Positions 1 to 10,063 of a DNA stretch of 64,000 bases are shown piece after piece; position 1 is the stretch's first letter; each line of letters begins with the position of its first letter. The stretch comes from Linanthus parryae (Eukaryota > Streptophyta > Magnoliopsida > Ericales > Polemoniaceae): contig JALGPY010000008.1 of the NCBI GenBank assembly GCA_023055425.1, positions 7,698,501 to 7,762,500 of the forward strand. Reading direction: 5' to 3'. The notes beneath the pieces were generated by a model. It saw nothing but the letters and a program-made list of their open reading frames with translations, did no database searches and had not been told where the DNA came from. Made by a program: the position numbers and the translations under genes.

Positions 1-1
1 A

Positions 2-85
2 AGTTATGATCATAAAAGCTGGAACAAGATAAACTATTGGATTCCTTCTATCTATGTTATGATATTAAAAGCTGGAACAATATAA
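2..85 (+). pseudogene. 3' end of an S-protein homologue (partial, left edge)
   Basis: An open frame enters from the left edge and stops at 83-85. It begins SYDHKSWNKINYWIPS, which matches the C-terminal part of the SPH pseudogene at 17665-18099 (SYDRKSWNKINYWIAS). The segment that follows (about 47-100) is a second, imperfect copy of the same last ~55 bases, and the paralogue near 18092 carries the same internal duplication. The parent gene lies mostly outside the window, so whether it is intact cannot be judged. I call it a fragment of the plant S1 family from homology inside the window only. Confidence 0.55.
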
Positions 86-363
86 ATTATTTGACGGCCA
101 TTTGGGATGAAAATGCAGTGTTTTTAGTTTGAAATATGTGTCAGTGACTTAGAAAGTCAAACGTCAAATAGTACATCCGTATGTAATGGGAGACGAAAGT
201 CAAACATATGGAAGGCATTTAATGTATTTAAGGAAAATTATTTATTTACGTCACTATATCCCAATGGTAATAAATATTCTCGGGACTATGAAAGAACTCT
301 TTAATACAGTAATTGCATTAATTGTGTGTGACTTAATGCATTGCTTCACATTGACTAACACGG

Positions 364-370
364 TATAAGA
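364..370 (+). promoter_or_regulatory. Probable TATA box of SPH gene 1
   Basis: TATAAGA lies about 70 bases before the ATG at 437. The duplicated gene has TATAAGA at the equivalent place (19127), so the element is conserved between the paralogues. Assignment is by position and sequence only. Confidence 0.5.
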
Positions 371-436
371 AGACCACCGATGACATGTATGTAAACAAGT
401 ACATTCGTACCTACACCCATATGCTTTCATGTTAAG

Positions 437-937
437 ATGGAAACTCTAAGAATGAAGTTACTCGTCCTTGTGTTCTTCATATGGATGTATAGCTCTTCCA
501 TTGGTATCACTGAGTCACTGAAATTCAAATTGCCTTACGTTAAAGTTTCTATCACAGCTAAGGTTCCGACCAATCACTATAAACTAGCTGCTCATTGTAA
601 GTCCGGGGACGATGATCTTGGGAATAAAGTGTTGGAAGAGGGACAAGGATTCAATTGGAACTTTCATGTAAACTTATTGGATACCACCGTGTTTTATTGT
701 TATTTCTTTTGGGGCCCTAAGCTGAATGCAAGTTTCAACGTGTATGATAATGTGTTGGAGTACTCAAATTGTCTTTTAGATCAGTTTAATCAGTACTGCT
801 CTTGGCAAGTCAGAGTCGATGGCTTTTATGTAAGCAAGGATGATGCTACTTGGTACAAACAGTATGATTGGATAGGAAATATAAAGCCAAGTATGCAACT
901 TCTTTCAGGAAGAAAAAGACATGATGTGAAGTTATAG
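437..937 (+). CDS. SPH: S-protein homologue 1 (plant self-incompatibility S1 family)
   Basis: A 166-residue predicted secreted protein encoded by a single exon. Residues 1 to about 25 form a signal peptide with a hydrophobic core (LLVLVFFIWMY). The mature part has the S1-family pattern: four cysteines (C54, C88, C112, C121), the stretch FYCYFFWG at 86-93, and the C-terminal signature SWQVRVDGFYVS at 122-133. NAS at 97-99 is a possible N-glycosylation site. Known members are small secreted proteins; Papaver PrsS is the self-incompatibility ligand, but most SPH genes have unknown roles, so a mating function is not claimed here. The start at 437 is shared with the paralogue; an in-frame ATG at 452 is a possible alternative. 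The protein is 17 residues longer than its paralogue because the stop present there is lost, which adds a basic tail ending GRKRHDVKL. Confidence 0.88.
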   Translation: METLRMKLLVLVFFIWMYSSSIGITESLKFKLPYVKVSITAKVPTNHYKLAAHCKSGDDDLGNKVLEEGQGFNWNFHVNLLDTTVFYCYFFWGPKLNASFNVYDNVLEYSNCLLDQFNQYCSWQVRVDGFYVSKDDATWYKQYDWIGNIKPSMQLLSGRKRHDVKL

Positions 938-2007
938 TAATGTTTTATGAGAGCTTGATCTTGTTGCCAATCATAATATTGCGCTGCTCATATCATCCAT
1001 ATTGAACTTCATACGACGATCGCACTGGGTTTTTTTATTTTTTTAAGAAAAATAACTAAAATTGTGATGTTTTTGATAATTTGATGTTCATGTTCTTGAT
1101 GTTTTTTTGTGTGTGTGTTCTTGGTGTTCTTGTTCTTATTCTTCATCACAATTATCATGACAAATCATCAACCATCACCACTACCAGCACTTACTGAAAG
1201 TGATTGAACACCCTCCATCAGAACCCACCATCAGAACGCAACCAAGTACGATCAAACGCTACTCAATTTTCACATACATATATAGTAGCAACAAGGAGCC
1301 ATACCCATCACCCAAATTCCCTCCAAATTCACCTAAACTGACTAGCTATTTCAAAAACATGGACTTGGAGATTGATATGCATACATATGTGTTTTGTTGA
1401 CCAAGTCAAACATAGATCTGTTGGAAGTTTGAAGAAAGAAATCTGAATCTTCTCCACACACAGCCAGTTGATGGGTATGAAGCAAAAAGGGAACAAAATC
1501 TATAAAATTTGCCTCCTCGGAGAGAATTAATTTGGGGAAAATATTGAAACTTTGTTCATAGGATTTCAATCCAGAAGCTCTCAGTTTCTATCCATCTACC
1601 AGTCCATGGTGTTCTTTTTCTTTCTGTCTCTCCAACTACCCACCACCAGCTAGCTATCACCGAAGTACTTCAGAGCTAAACCCAAATAAACAAATCGTCT
1701 CCTAATTAACAAAACCAACAACTAAGAATCACTTCTTTTAGTGATCAGAAGAATATAAGAGCTCCTTTTAGCTCAGACTTAAACATCCTACTACTACATA
1801 GAGAGACCTAGAATATAGGTTGCCGCTGAAATCAACCGGCGGCAAAATCAAAGAAATCTAGCTCCTCCGTACTTGAGCTGTATCACTGGACTGGGGAAGA
1901 AACAGCAATTTTTCGGATTTGGAGGAAAGCTTTAAAAGCGGATGGAGGCTAAGAGTGAAGACGGACCTGGACCGCGACCGGTTGGTAACAGACCTAGACA
2001 TCACCGT
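938..2007. other. Non-coding stretch downstream of SPH gene 1
   Basis: Up to about 1040 this is the 3' flank shared with SPH gene 2. After that homology stops. The rest is AT-rich with short, unsupported open frames. I recognise no gene; 1150-1990 resembles transcribed UTR sequence in composition, but no splice-linked coding exon could be built. Confidence 0.4.
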
Positions 2008-2397
2008 CATGGTGTCAATTCAGGTCGACCCGCGTGCCACTTTGGCACGTCTCGACACAACCCGCTCTCGGCACGCCCCAAGCACGGCCCCCTCCCCCGC
2101 CCGGCACGGCCCGACCCTCTCAAAGGCGTGCCTAGCCCGTGGCACGCGCGGGTCGTGTTCCTCCCCTAGCCAACCTCCCCCCCCCCAGGCCATGCACGAC
2201 CCGCACAAACAACCCCCTTTCCGACCCCCTCCGACACGACATGTGCACGACATGCGTGCCTTCGACCCGACACGTGCCGAGATTCAAAAGTATTCTAGCA
2301 CAGCCCGGCCTGCCCTACCCCTCGACACGGCCCCAGCACAGCCCGCCGCGCCAAGGCACGGCCGGGTTTAGGCACGGCACGGCCCGTTGCCACCATG
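2008..2397. mobile_element. GC-rich non-autonomous DNA transposon (hAT-like ends)
   Basis: A 390-bp block, much richer in GC than its surroundings, is packed with variants of GGCACG/CACGGCCC in both orientations. It begins CATGGTGTCAATTCAGG and ends as the imperfect inverse, GTTGCCACCATG. It is flanked by a perfect 10-bp direct repeat, ACATCACCGT (1998-2007 and 2398-2407), the signature of an insertion. The left end resembles that of the element at 44653 (TTGTCATTCAGG). The superfamily is uncertain because hAT elements usually duplicate 8 bp. Open frames in it are by-products of the repeats. Confidence 0.65.
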
Positions 2398-2407
2398 ACA
2401 TCACCGT

Positions 2408-3125
2408 CTTCCTCTACTTCTGGAATTCCGACTCAATCTCCTCGGTGGGTCTTCTTCTCCTACTTATTCTAGTCTTCCTCATTGATTTTGTCTCTCTCAT
2501 TTTCATCCTTCTGCCTCCCTCCCTCCCCTTTATATATTCCAGATCGGATTCTCGGCAGTGGGATTCGCAGGAAAATGTGGCGCTATATCGATGTTGTTGA
2601 TGTGTGTTGAACGAGAGAGACCCAGACGCCTTCAATCGAAGAAACCCACACACCTTCAATCGAAAAAACCCACAGCTTCAATCAAAGAAGTTCCTGTGAC
2701 GGCGGCGTTTTGGTGGCGACCGTGGGTAACAGTGGTTGTGGAGAGAGAGAGAAGAGGAGATTGAGGGAGAGAGGGAGGGGAGACATCAGGTCAGAGAGAA
2801 TCAAGAGGGAATAAGAGAGAGTGGAATAGAGAGAGAGGAATTAGGGTTAGAAATGAGATAGAGATAGATTAGGGTTATATATAGGGGTAATGTTATAATA
2901 TTTCATGGGTTAAATTGTCTTTTTCCCCGTGTTGTTAGTCAACATTTAGTCTCCATCGAAAAAAAGGTACAGACTGTCTTTTTCCAAAAGTCAGGATAGC
3001 GTGTTGGAACTAATCCAAGAGTCAGGAGTGGTCAGTGTCTTTTAACCTATTTTTTATCCTCCTTGACTTGAATTGATTTTGGTGTGGTTGATGGAAAGAT
3101 TTGACAGATTTCTTCCTCGTCCATC
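2408..3125. other. Intergenic, GA-rich, no gene recognised
   Basis: CT-rich on the left and GA-rich at about 2740-2860 (GAGAGA runs). 2905-3040 carries phrases such as TTGTCTTTTTCCC and AGTGTCTTTTAACC, which resemble the ends of the Mutator-like elements found elsewhere in this window, but no matching opposite end was found. Confidence 0.35.
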
Positions 3126-4535
3126 TGTTGGAATAGGTGCCCTAGAGGCAATCTAATATTTAGTATGACCATAGTTATTGGCTAGAATATTTATTTATTA
3201 TATATTGTGATATTTAATATAATGAAGTCCTTAGATAAATGTGTTGTTTATCTTAAATATCCCTACTCCACTATATTGAATAATAGGACGATCAAATATA
3301 GACTAGTATGTGGGTAGATTGATATGGAGATATCAAGTCAAACACATGGGTATGCATTAGGAGTAATGGCATACTGGATAGACCCACAACGAGAAGGATA
3401 CATTAGATTATGTTAAGTCACAATCGCTTCTCGTAGTGCTAATATAATTTCAATCCTTAGACTTGAAGTCACTAGTTAATCTAGTTGTGAAATATTGTGC
3501 TTTGATGTTATCAAACGTTACACCGTAACTGGGTAATCATAAAGATAGCTATCGGGCATGATAGGAAGCAAGCTTAGACATCGTAGTGATGTAGAGAGGA
3601 TTTGTCCCTCCCACATAATGGGAGTAAATATCCACGGCCACTCGAGGGATGAGGCTTATTGAATGTCTGGCTAGACTTAGATAAATCAATATGGAGATAT
3701 TGATGTTATCTGCTTGCATAAGCATATTCCCAGGATTGAGGAACTATGGATTGGATATACGAGTTTGACTATATGTGTATCGTGTCCAATCCGGATATGG
3801 AGACAAAGGTAAAGTGCAATATGATATATTGGGCACAAGAGGTTTGTCGGGATCACTGAATATTTATATTAGTTGGGTGGCATTGATGTGTTGCTAGACA
3901 CCGCTCCATGTTAGTAATAAGTTACTACCAACTAAGTAGAAACCTATGGGGTCACACGTCAAATAGAGTAGAACTAGATTTGGGATTAATTAATATGATT
4001 AATTAATAAGGAGGATCAATTTGCAACACCTTACAAACTTAGTAGGACTAATATGCAAGGAAGGGACTAATCCAAGTTTATGAAGAACTAGGAGGGACCT
4101 TTATGTAGTTAACAAGAGAGTCTCAAAGCTTCCTTCCCACTAATGTTATTAGACATAACACAAGAGAGTGGGAGAGAGAAAAAGAGAGAGCAAGAACAAG
4201 CTAGAGGCTTCCGCCCCTAGCATGTCCGCCCCCCTTTCCCGTCGGCTCAAAGAGAGGGCCGAAACCCTCTCTTCTCCTTTGGTTGCTTGATTCCTTCTTC
4301 CCTCTTCCTCCGTTCCAAGCTAGAACCTGAGAAGGAAGAATCTAGATCTCACCTCTAGACGTGTATCAACCGTAGAGACGAGGACAATATTCTTCGTATG
4401 ATCTTCCAAACCAAAAGGTACACAATTACTATGTCCCTTATCATGTTATGAGGTCTCTTCATGTGATCCTTGGTGGGATTTGAGTAGGATTAAATTTTTG
4501 TTATTCCGCTGTGTTACCTACGTCAAAACTCAACA
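3126..4535 (+). repeat. 5' LTR of copia copy A
   Basis: About 1410 bp, starting TGTTGGAATAGGTGCCC and ending CAAAACTCAACA just before the primer-binding site. It matches the split 3' LTR at 10064-12711 and both LTRs of copy B. Confidence 0.9.
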
Positions 4536-4536
4536 G

Positions 4537-4550
4537 TGGTATCAGAGCCA
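4537..4550 (+). promoter_or_regulatory. Primer-binding site (initiator tRNA-Met type), copy A
   Basis: TGGTATCAGAGCCA begins one base after the LTR. It is complementary to the 3' end of plant initiator tRNA-Met, the usual primer for copia elements. Confidence 0.85.
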
Positions 4551-6120
4551 CAGGTCGTAGTGCATAACATGATTTTATGTGTTACGATTTCAGTTCATAC
4601 ACTGTATTGTTTATTTTACGCAAAAACTAAAATTAGTTGGCTTAGTAGATGCAAAGTTGAATTTGATTCAACATAAACCAGGTCTAATTTAACATTGGAT
4701 GTTAGAATTGGTGAGTTAATCACATAAGATGTGAATTATTGGGTTCTTGAAAAATTAGGGTTCGTGGGCACATAGTTGAAAATGAGTTTTCAATTATTGA
4801 AACAATTTTATGGAAACATCCATAAAGGAAACAACCAAACTTGGGCAACAAGGAAGAAAGGAAGGAGACTAGGGCTGAAACCCTAGTCGTCCGCATTGGG
4901 CCAGGCCCAAGTGGCGGGCGGCGGTCCTTGGGGTTCGGCCTAGGTCTAGGTTGGACCCCTTGGACCGTTGTAACCCTAATTACCCAATTCAATTAAAATT
5001 GAACAAGCGCGTTAAAAATTGGTTTTACCTGTAATATGTGATTTGTTGCATGGTGGATGGATATAGCCTAGGATGTGGATGTTTATTGCTTTGTGGTTTG
5101 GTTTATGGCCTGCGAGCTAATCAAATTAATGTAATAATTAATTAGGTTTTACGGCATGCGAGTCGTCTTTTCTCCTCGACATGTGATGCTTTTATTATTT
5201 ATTTATTATAGATGTTAGGTAGAATTAGAAATATTTAGATGACAGCCACGAGCATGGAGAAGTAGACCGGAGAACCAAAGAAGCCAAAAGACGAAGAAGA
5301 CACCCTCCTAGGCGCCCGGCTATGGTGGAGCACATGGAGATGAGCTTGTCACTTTAGGTCAATTGGATATTATCATTGGCTTGATAATATCTTAGCCATA
5401 TCCATGCCACATTTTTTTTTAATTTTGTGAATCTTTATTATTTATGTCTTGTTATTTATTTTTGTGTGTATGGCGATACTAACAAAATGTTAACAAGATA
5501 ATAATAAACAAGGATGGTCTTTTATTGTGGATTGCCCAATCCAAATAAGTAGATCATGTTGATTGGATCAACCAAACAAATTAAGACAATTAAATCCCTC
5601 AATTAAATATTGTGTTTTGCCTTCTCTTGCCAAAACACCCTTCATGATCAGGGTTTATTAAAATTCGGGTTTGTCAAAGAAATGCGATTTTAATTTACTA
5701 CCCTGTGTTGCGGACGACACAAGCTAGTAATGTGTGTTTGTTGAAGCAAGAGGTTGGACGCAACTAGGTAAGACTCAATTGGATTGATGAACCTAGAGGC
5801 ATGACAATTAGGCGTTATCCATGGGATAAAGAATAAAGAGTTATTCACCTAATTGGACCAAGAGTTGCATGGGATGCAATTGGAATGGTTCCTACCTAAA
5901 TAACCTATTCTTGGGTGACTTGCCAAAGCAAGCTCAAGAAGAAGTGAAAAGGGGATCTTGGACCTACTAGAAAATATAATGATATTTTCCGCATTAATGG
6001 CAAGGGCTATTAATCCGAGAAAAATAGTGGGAGCTATATTTGATGATCTAACCATTGTTGAATATAGTTAAATTGTTCAAAATACTAAAATTGCACATTT
6101 CTCGTTTTGTAGAATTCCAA
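4551..6120 (+). other. Long untranslated leader of copia copy A
   Basis: About 1.57 kb between the primer-binding site and gag without a supported open frame. The same leader is present in copy B (50633-52185) with high similarity, so it is a real part of the element and not a deletion product. Confidence 0.7.
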
Positions 6121-7001
6121 ATGACAAACAACAATGCATCGACTTCATCCCTACGATCTGTCCTTGAGAAGGATAAACTGTCTGGAACAAATTTCCTTGA
6201 CTAGTACAGAAACTTAAGGATTGTCCTTAAGCAAGAAAAGAATATGTATGTCTTGGACACTCCGATTCCAGAACTACCACAAGGTGAATCTGTTCTAGTG
6301 GAAATAAGGGCATGTCAGAAACATATTGATGATTCTAATGACGTGACTTGCCTCATGATTTGTACCATGACTGCTGAGCTTCAGAAGCAGCATGAGAACA
6401 TGGAGGCCTATGATATGATCATACACTTGAAACAATTGTTTCATGAACAGGCAAGGCATGAACGCTATGAGGTGTCTAAAGCATTGTTCAAGAGTAGTCT
6501 TGTAGAGGGAATCCAGTAGGGCCTCATGTACTCCGAATGATCGGGTACATTGAGAACCTTGAGAGACTGGGATTCCCACTTGGCTAAGATTTGGCAACTG
6601 ATCTTGTCTTGCAATCGTTTCCTGACAGTTATAATCAGTTCATCATGAACTATAATATGAACGAGATCAATAAGACTCTGCCTGACTCGTTGAACATGCT
6701 AAAGACAGATGAACAGAGCGTCAACAAAGGAAAGGGGAAGGCCATAATGAAGGTACATAAGAATAAGGGCAAAGGAGTTGCCTCTACTTCCAAAGGAAAG
6801 CGCAAGAAAGTTGCGAAATCTAAGGAAGCCCTAAATCCTAGTGGAGGCGTGGCTAAAGGTGAATGTCACTACTGCAGCCAGCCAGGTCACTGGAGGAGGA
6901 ATTGCCCTAAATATCTGGAGGATAAGAAGCTTGGAATAGTGATTCCACCAGCACCAGGTTTTTATGTTATAGACGTCAATCTTTCTATTTCTTCATCTTG
7001 A
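6121..7001 (+). pseudogene. gag of copia copy A (broken)
   Basis: Starts with ATG at 6121. A TAG at about 6203 replaces the TGG seen in copy B, and a one-base loss near 6505 shifts the frame just before the segment that continues at about 6520. The second half has a lysine-rich stretch followed by a CCHC zinc knuckle (CHYCSQPGHWRRNC, about 6865-6906), typical of Gag nucleocapsid. It would bind the element's RNA and form the particle if intact; here it cannot be made as one protein. Confidence 0.85.
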
Positions 7002-8340
7002 GTATTGGATACTGGATGTGGTTCTCACATTTGTCGAAATGTGCAGGATTTGAAAAGAAGTAGAAGATTGGCTAAAGGGGAGATAGATTTGCGCGTCGGG
7101 AATGGAGCAAGAGTTATTGCATTAGCTGTAGGCGTTTATTAGCTATCTTTGTCTTCTGGACTTATTTTAGAATTAGACAATTCATTTTATGTGCCTGCTA
7201 TGAGAAGAAACATTATTTCCGTTTCTTGTTTGGACGAGAAGGGTTTTTCTATATAAATAAAGGACAAGTGTTGCTCCATTTATTTTGATAGTATGCACTA
7301 TTATAGTGCGCATTTGTCTAATGGAGTGTATATCCTTGATCTAAATAGTCCAATCTATAACATAAATACTAAAAGGACTAAAACTAATGATTTAAATCCT
7401 ACATATCTATGGCACTGTTGTTTAGGCCATATAAATGAGAAACGCATATCTAGACTCCATAAGGATGGACTTTAGACTCATTTGATTTGGAGTCATATGA
7501 GACATGTGAATCTTGTTTATTAGGAAAAATGACAAAATCCCCTTTCAATGAGAAAGGTGAGAGGACTAGTGAGTTATTGTCACTCATACATAATGATGTA
7601 TGTGAGCCATTCCCTACGCCTTCCAGAGGTGGTTACACCTACTTCGTCACGTTTACTGATGATTTCAGTAGATATGGATTTGTATACCTTATTAAAGCCA
7701 AATCCGAATCCTTTGAATTGTTCAAATAATTCAAGATGAAGTAGAGAAGCAACCTGGTAAAAGTATTAAAGCTCTACGATCGGATCGTGGAGGAGAATAC
7801 TTAAGCCAAGAGTTTGATGAGTATCTTAGAGTGTGGGATAGTATCCCACCTCACTCCACCCGGAACACCACAATGGAATGGAGTGTCCGAGAGGAGGAAT
7901 CGCACACTGCTAGATATGGTGCGATCTATGATTTCTCAAACAGATCTTCCGATATCATTTTGGGGACATGCTCTAATGACGGCAGCTTTTACCATTAACC
8001 GTGTTCCATCCAAATTATTCATGAAGACACCATATGAGATATGGACTGGGAAGCGTCCCATAGTGTCGTAATTGAGGATTTGGGGCTGCGATGTCTACGT
8101 AAAGCGTTTACAAACAGACAAACTCGGGCCCAAAGCGGACAAGTGTAAATTTGTGGGATATCCTAAGGAAACTAAAGGATATTACTTCTACAATCCCACC
8201 AAAAAAAAGTGTTTGTTGCTCGGACCGGCGTGTTTCTAGAAAGAGAGTTTGTCTCTTAAGAAGCAAGTGGGAGGGCTGTAGAACTTGAAGAGATTCAAGA
8301 ACCACAAATCACTGAACTGATGATGGAACATTAACAGGAA
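7002..8340 (+). pseudogene. protease-integrase region of copia copy A (broken)
   Basis: The aspartic protease motif VLDTGCGSHIC follows a TGA at about 7001-7003. Integrase parts follow: the zinc-binding pre-integrase domain (LWHCCLGHINEKR then CESCLLGK, about 7410-7530) and the catalytic core with TDDFSRYGF, the SDRGGEY segment and the NGVSERRNR segment that supply the D-D-E residues. Frameshifts near 7475, 7729 and 7830 and several stops split it into small open frames. Confidence 0.85.
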
Positions 8341-8352
8341 CCGCAAGCCGTT

Positions 8353-10049
8353 GTGGAGGAACCTGTTCAGGTAACACAGGAACTTCGTAGATCAGGAAGA
8401 GTGCGTCATGAGCCAGAGAGGTACGGACTTCTTGTGACTGAGCCCGATGACGTACCACTCATGGATGATGAGCCTGCAACCTACGGAGAGGCCATAAAAA
8501 TCCCAGACTCGAAGAAGTGGCTGGAAGTCATGAGATCCGAAATGGATTCCATGTACACCAACAAAGTATGGACTTTGGTGCAACCACTCAAAGGGGCTCA
8601 GCCCATAGGGTGCAAGTGGGTCTTCAAGAAGAAGACCGACATGGATGGCAAGGTAGTTGCCTATAGGGGCTATTGGTAGCCAAAGGATATAGACAGATTC
8701 ATGGTATTGACTATGATGAGACCTTTTCACCAGTCGCCATGACTAAAGCCATTCGAATCCTACTTGCTATTGCAGCATACTACGACTATGAGATTTGGCA
8801 GATGGATGTCAAAACAACGTTCTTTTATGGGAACCTCCTCGAGGATGTGTACATGACACAATCGAAGGGTTTTGACGATCCAGAGAATGCCAATAAATTA
8901 TGTAAGCTACAAAGATCCATTTATGGATTAAAGCAAGCTTCTAGGAGCTGGAATCGACGTTTTGATGACGCGGTCAAAGAGTTTGGCTTCATCAAGAACG
9001 AAGATGAGCCTTGTGTTTACAAGAAGGTTAGTGGGAGCTCTGTAGTATTTCTGGTCTTGTATGTGGATGACATACTAATCATTGGCAACGATATTCCTAC
9101 TTTGCAATCTGTTAAAAATTGGGTAGGAAAGTGTTTTGTAATGAACGACTTAGGAGATGCAGCCTATATACTTGGTATAAAGATCTATAGGGATAGATCT
9201 AGAAAGCTGCTCGGCCTAAGTCAAAGTACATATATAGACAAGGTGTTGAAGAGGTTCAACATGCAAGATTCCAAGAAGGGATTCTTGCCCATGTTTCATG
9301 GAGTCACTCTTTCCAAGAATGACTGTCCCTCCAATGAGATTGAGAAGGACCGCATGAGTAGGATACCCTATGCTTCGGCCATAGGATCCATCATGTACAC
9401 CATGTTGTGTACTAGACCAAACATATCGTATGCGTTGAGTATGGTGGGCAAATATCAGTCCAATCCGGGTGAGAGTCACTGGATTGCTGTCAAGAACATC
9501 CTAAAGTACTTGAGAAGAACTAAGGATGCATTCTTGATATTTGGAGGTAAGGAAGATCTAAGTGTAATAGGTTACACTGATTCAAGTTTCCGAACCGACA
9601 AAGATGACTACAGATCGCAGTCTGGATACGTGTTTTTCCTGAATGGAGGAGCTGTGAGCTGGAAGAGTTCCAAGCAAGGGACAGTTGCTGATTCTACAAC
9701 AGAAGCTGAGTACATTGCTGCTGCGAAAGCAGCAAAAGAGACAGTTTGGATAAAGAAGTTTATCACTGAGCTCGGTGTGGTCCCTAGCATCGTGGATCCC
9801 ATAGAGTTGTACTGTGACAACTCTGGGGCGATCGCACAAGCCAAGGAACCAAGATCACACCAGAAATCAAAGCATGTACTTAGGAGATTCCATCTTATTC
9901 GTGATACGATCGATCGAGGAGATGTGAAGATGTGCAAGATTCCAACGGATGACAATCTTTCAGATCCGCTCACAAAACCTCTTGCGCAGCGAAAGCATGA
10001 AGGGCACGCCAGATCTATAGTCATACGAGATGCGCCAGATTGGCTCTAG
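8353..10049 (+). pseudogene. reverse transcriptase-RNase H of copia copy A (frameshifted)
   Basis: Two frames joined by a one-base deletion at about 8669 (copy B keeps the base). The first covers the start of RVT_2 (KWLEVMRSEMDSM, GCKWVFKKKTDMDGK). The second, 458 codons, covers the rest: the catalytic YVDD motif at about 9060, the IYGLKQASRSW segment, and RNase H with DSTTEAEYIAA and LYCDNSGAI. It ends with the usual SDPLTKPL and GHARS tail just before the polypurine tract. The large open frame is not an intact polyprotein because all upstream domains are broken. Confidence 0.9.
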
Positions 10050-10063
10050 TGCAAGTGGGAGAC
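10050..10063 (+). promoter_or_regulatory. Polypurine tract, copia copy A
   Basis: The purine-rich GCAAGTGGGAGAC lies directly before the 3' LTR, the place where plus-strand synthesis starts. The identical sequence precedes the 3' LTR of copy B. Confidence 0.7.

Larger units (their letters stand above)
1..1040 (+). repeat. Segmental duplication, copy 1 (partner about 18047-19830)
   Basis: The fragment of an SPH 3' end, the spacer, the promoter, SPH gene 1 and about 100 bases of 3' flank align base by base with 18047-18236 plus 18971-19830. Shared landmarks are the repeated AAAGCTGGAACAAGATAAA segment, ATGTAATGGGAGA at 181-193, the run GACATGTATGTAAA before the gene, and the 3' flank ATATCATCCATATTGAACTT. 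Copy 2 has an extra ~730 bases between the first and second blocks. The duplicated unit therefore held at least one SPH 3' end and one complete SPH gene. Confidence 0.85.

Noticed and set aside
1919..2600. Proline/arginine-rich open frames on both strands
   Set aside because: They follow from GC-rich repeated CACGGCCC motifs in the element at 2008-2397; no family resemblance.
8673..10049. 458-codon frame as an intact gene
   Set aside because: It is the second part of a frameshifted copia RT-RNase H; upstream domains are broken.
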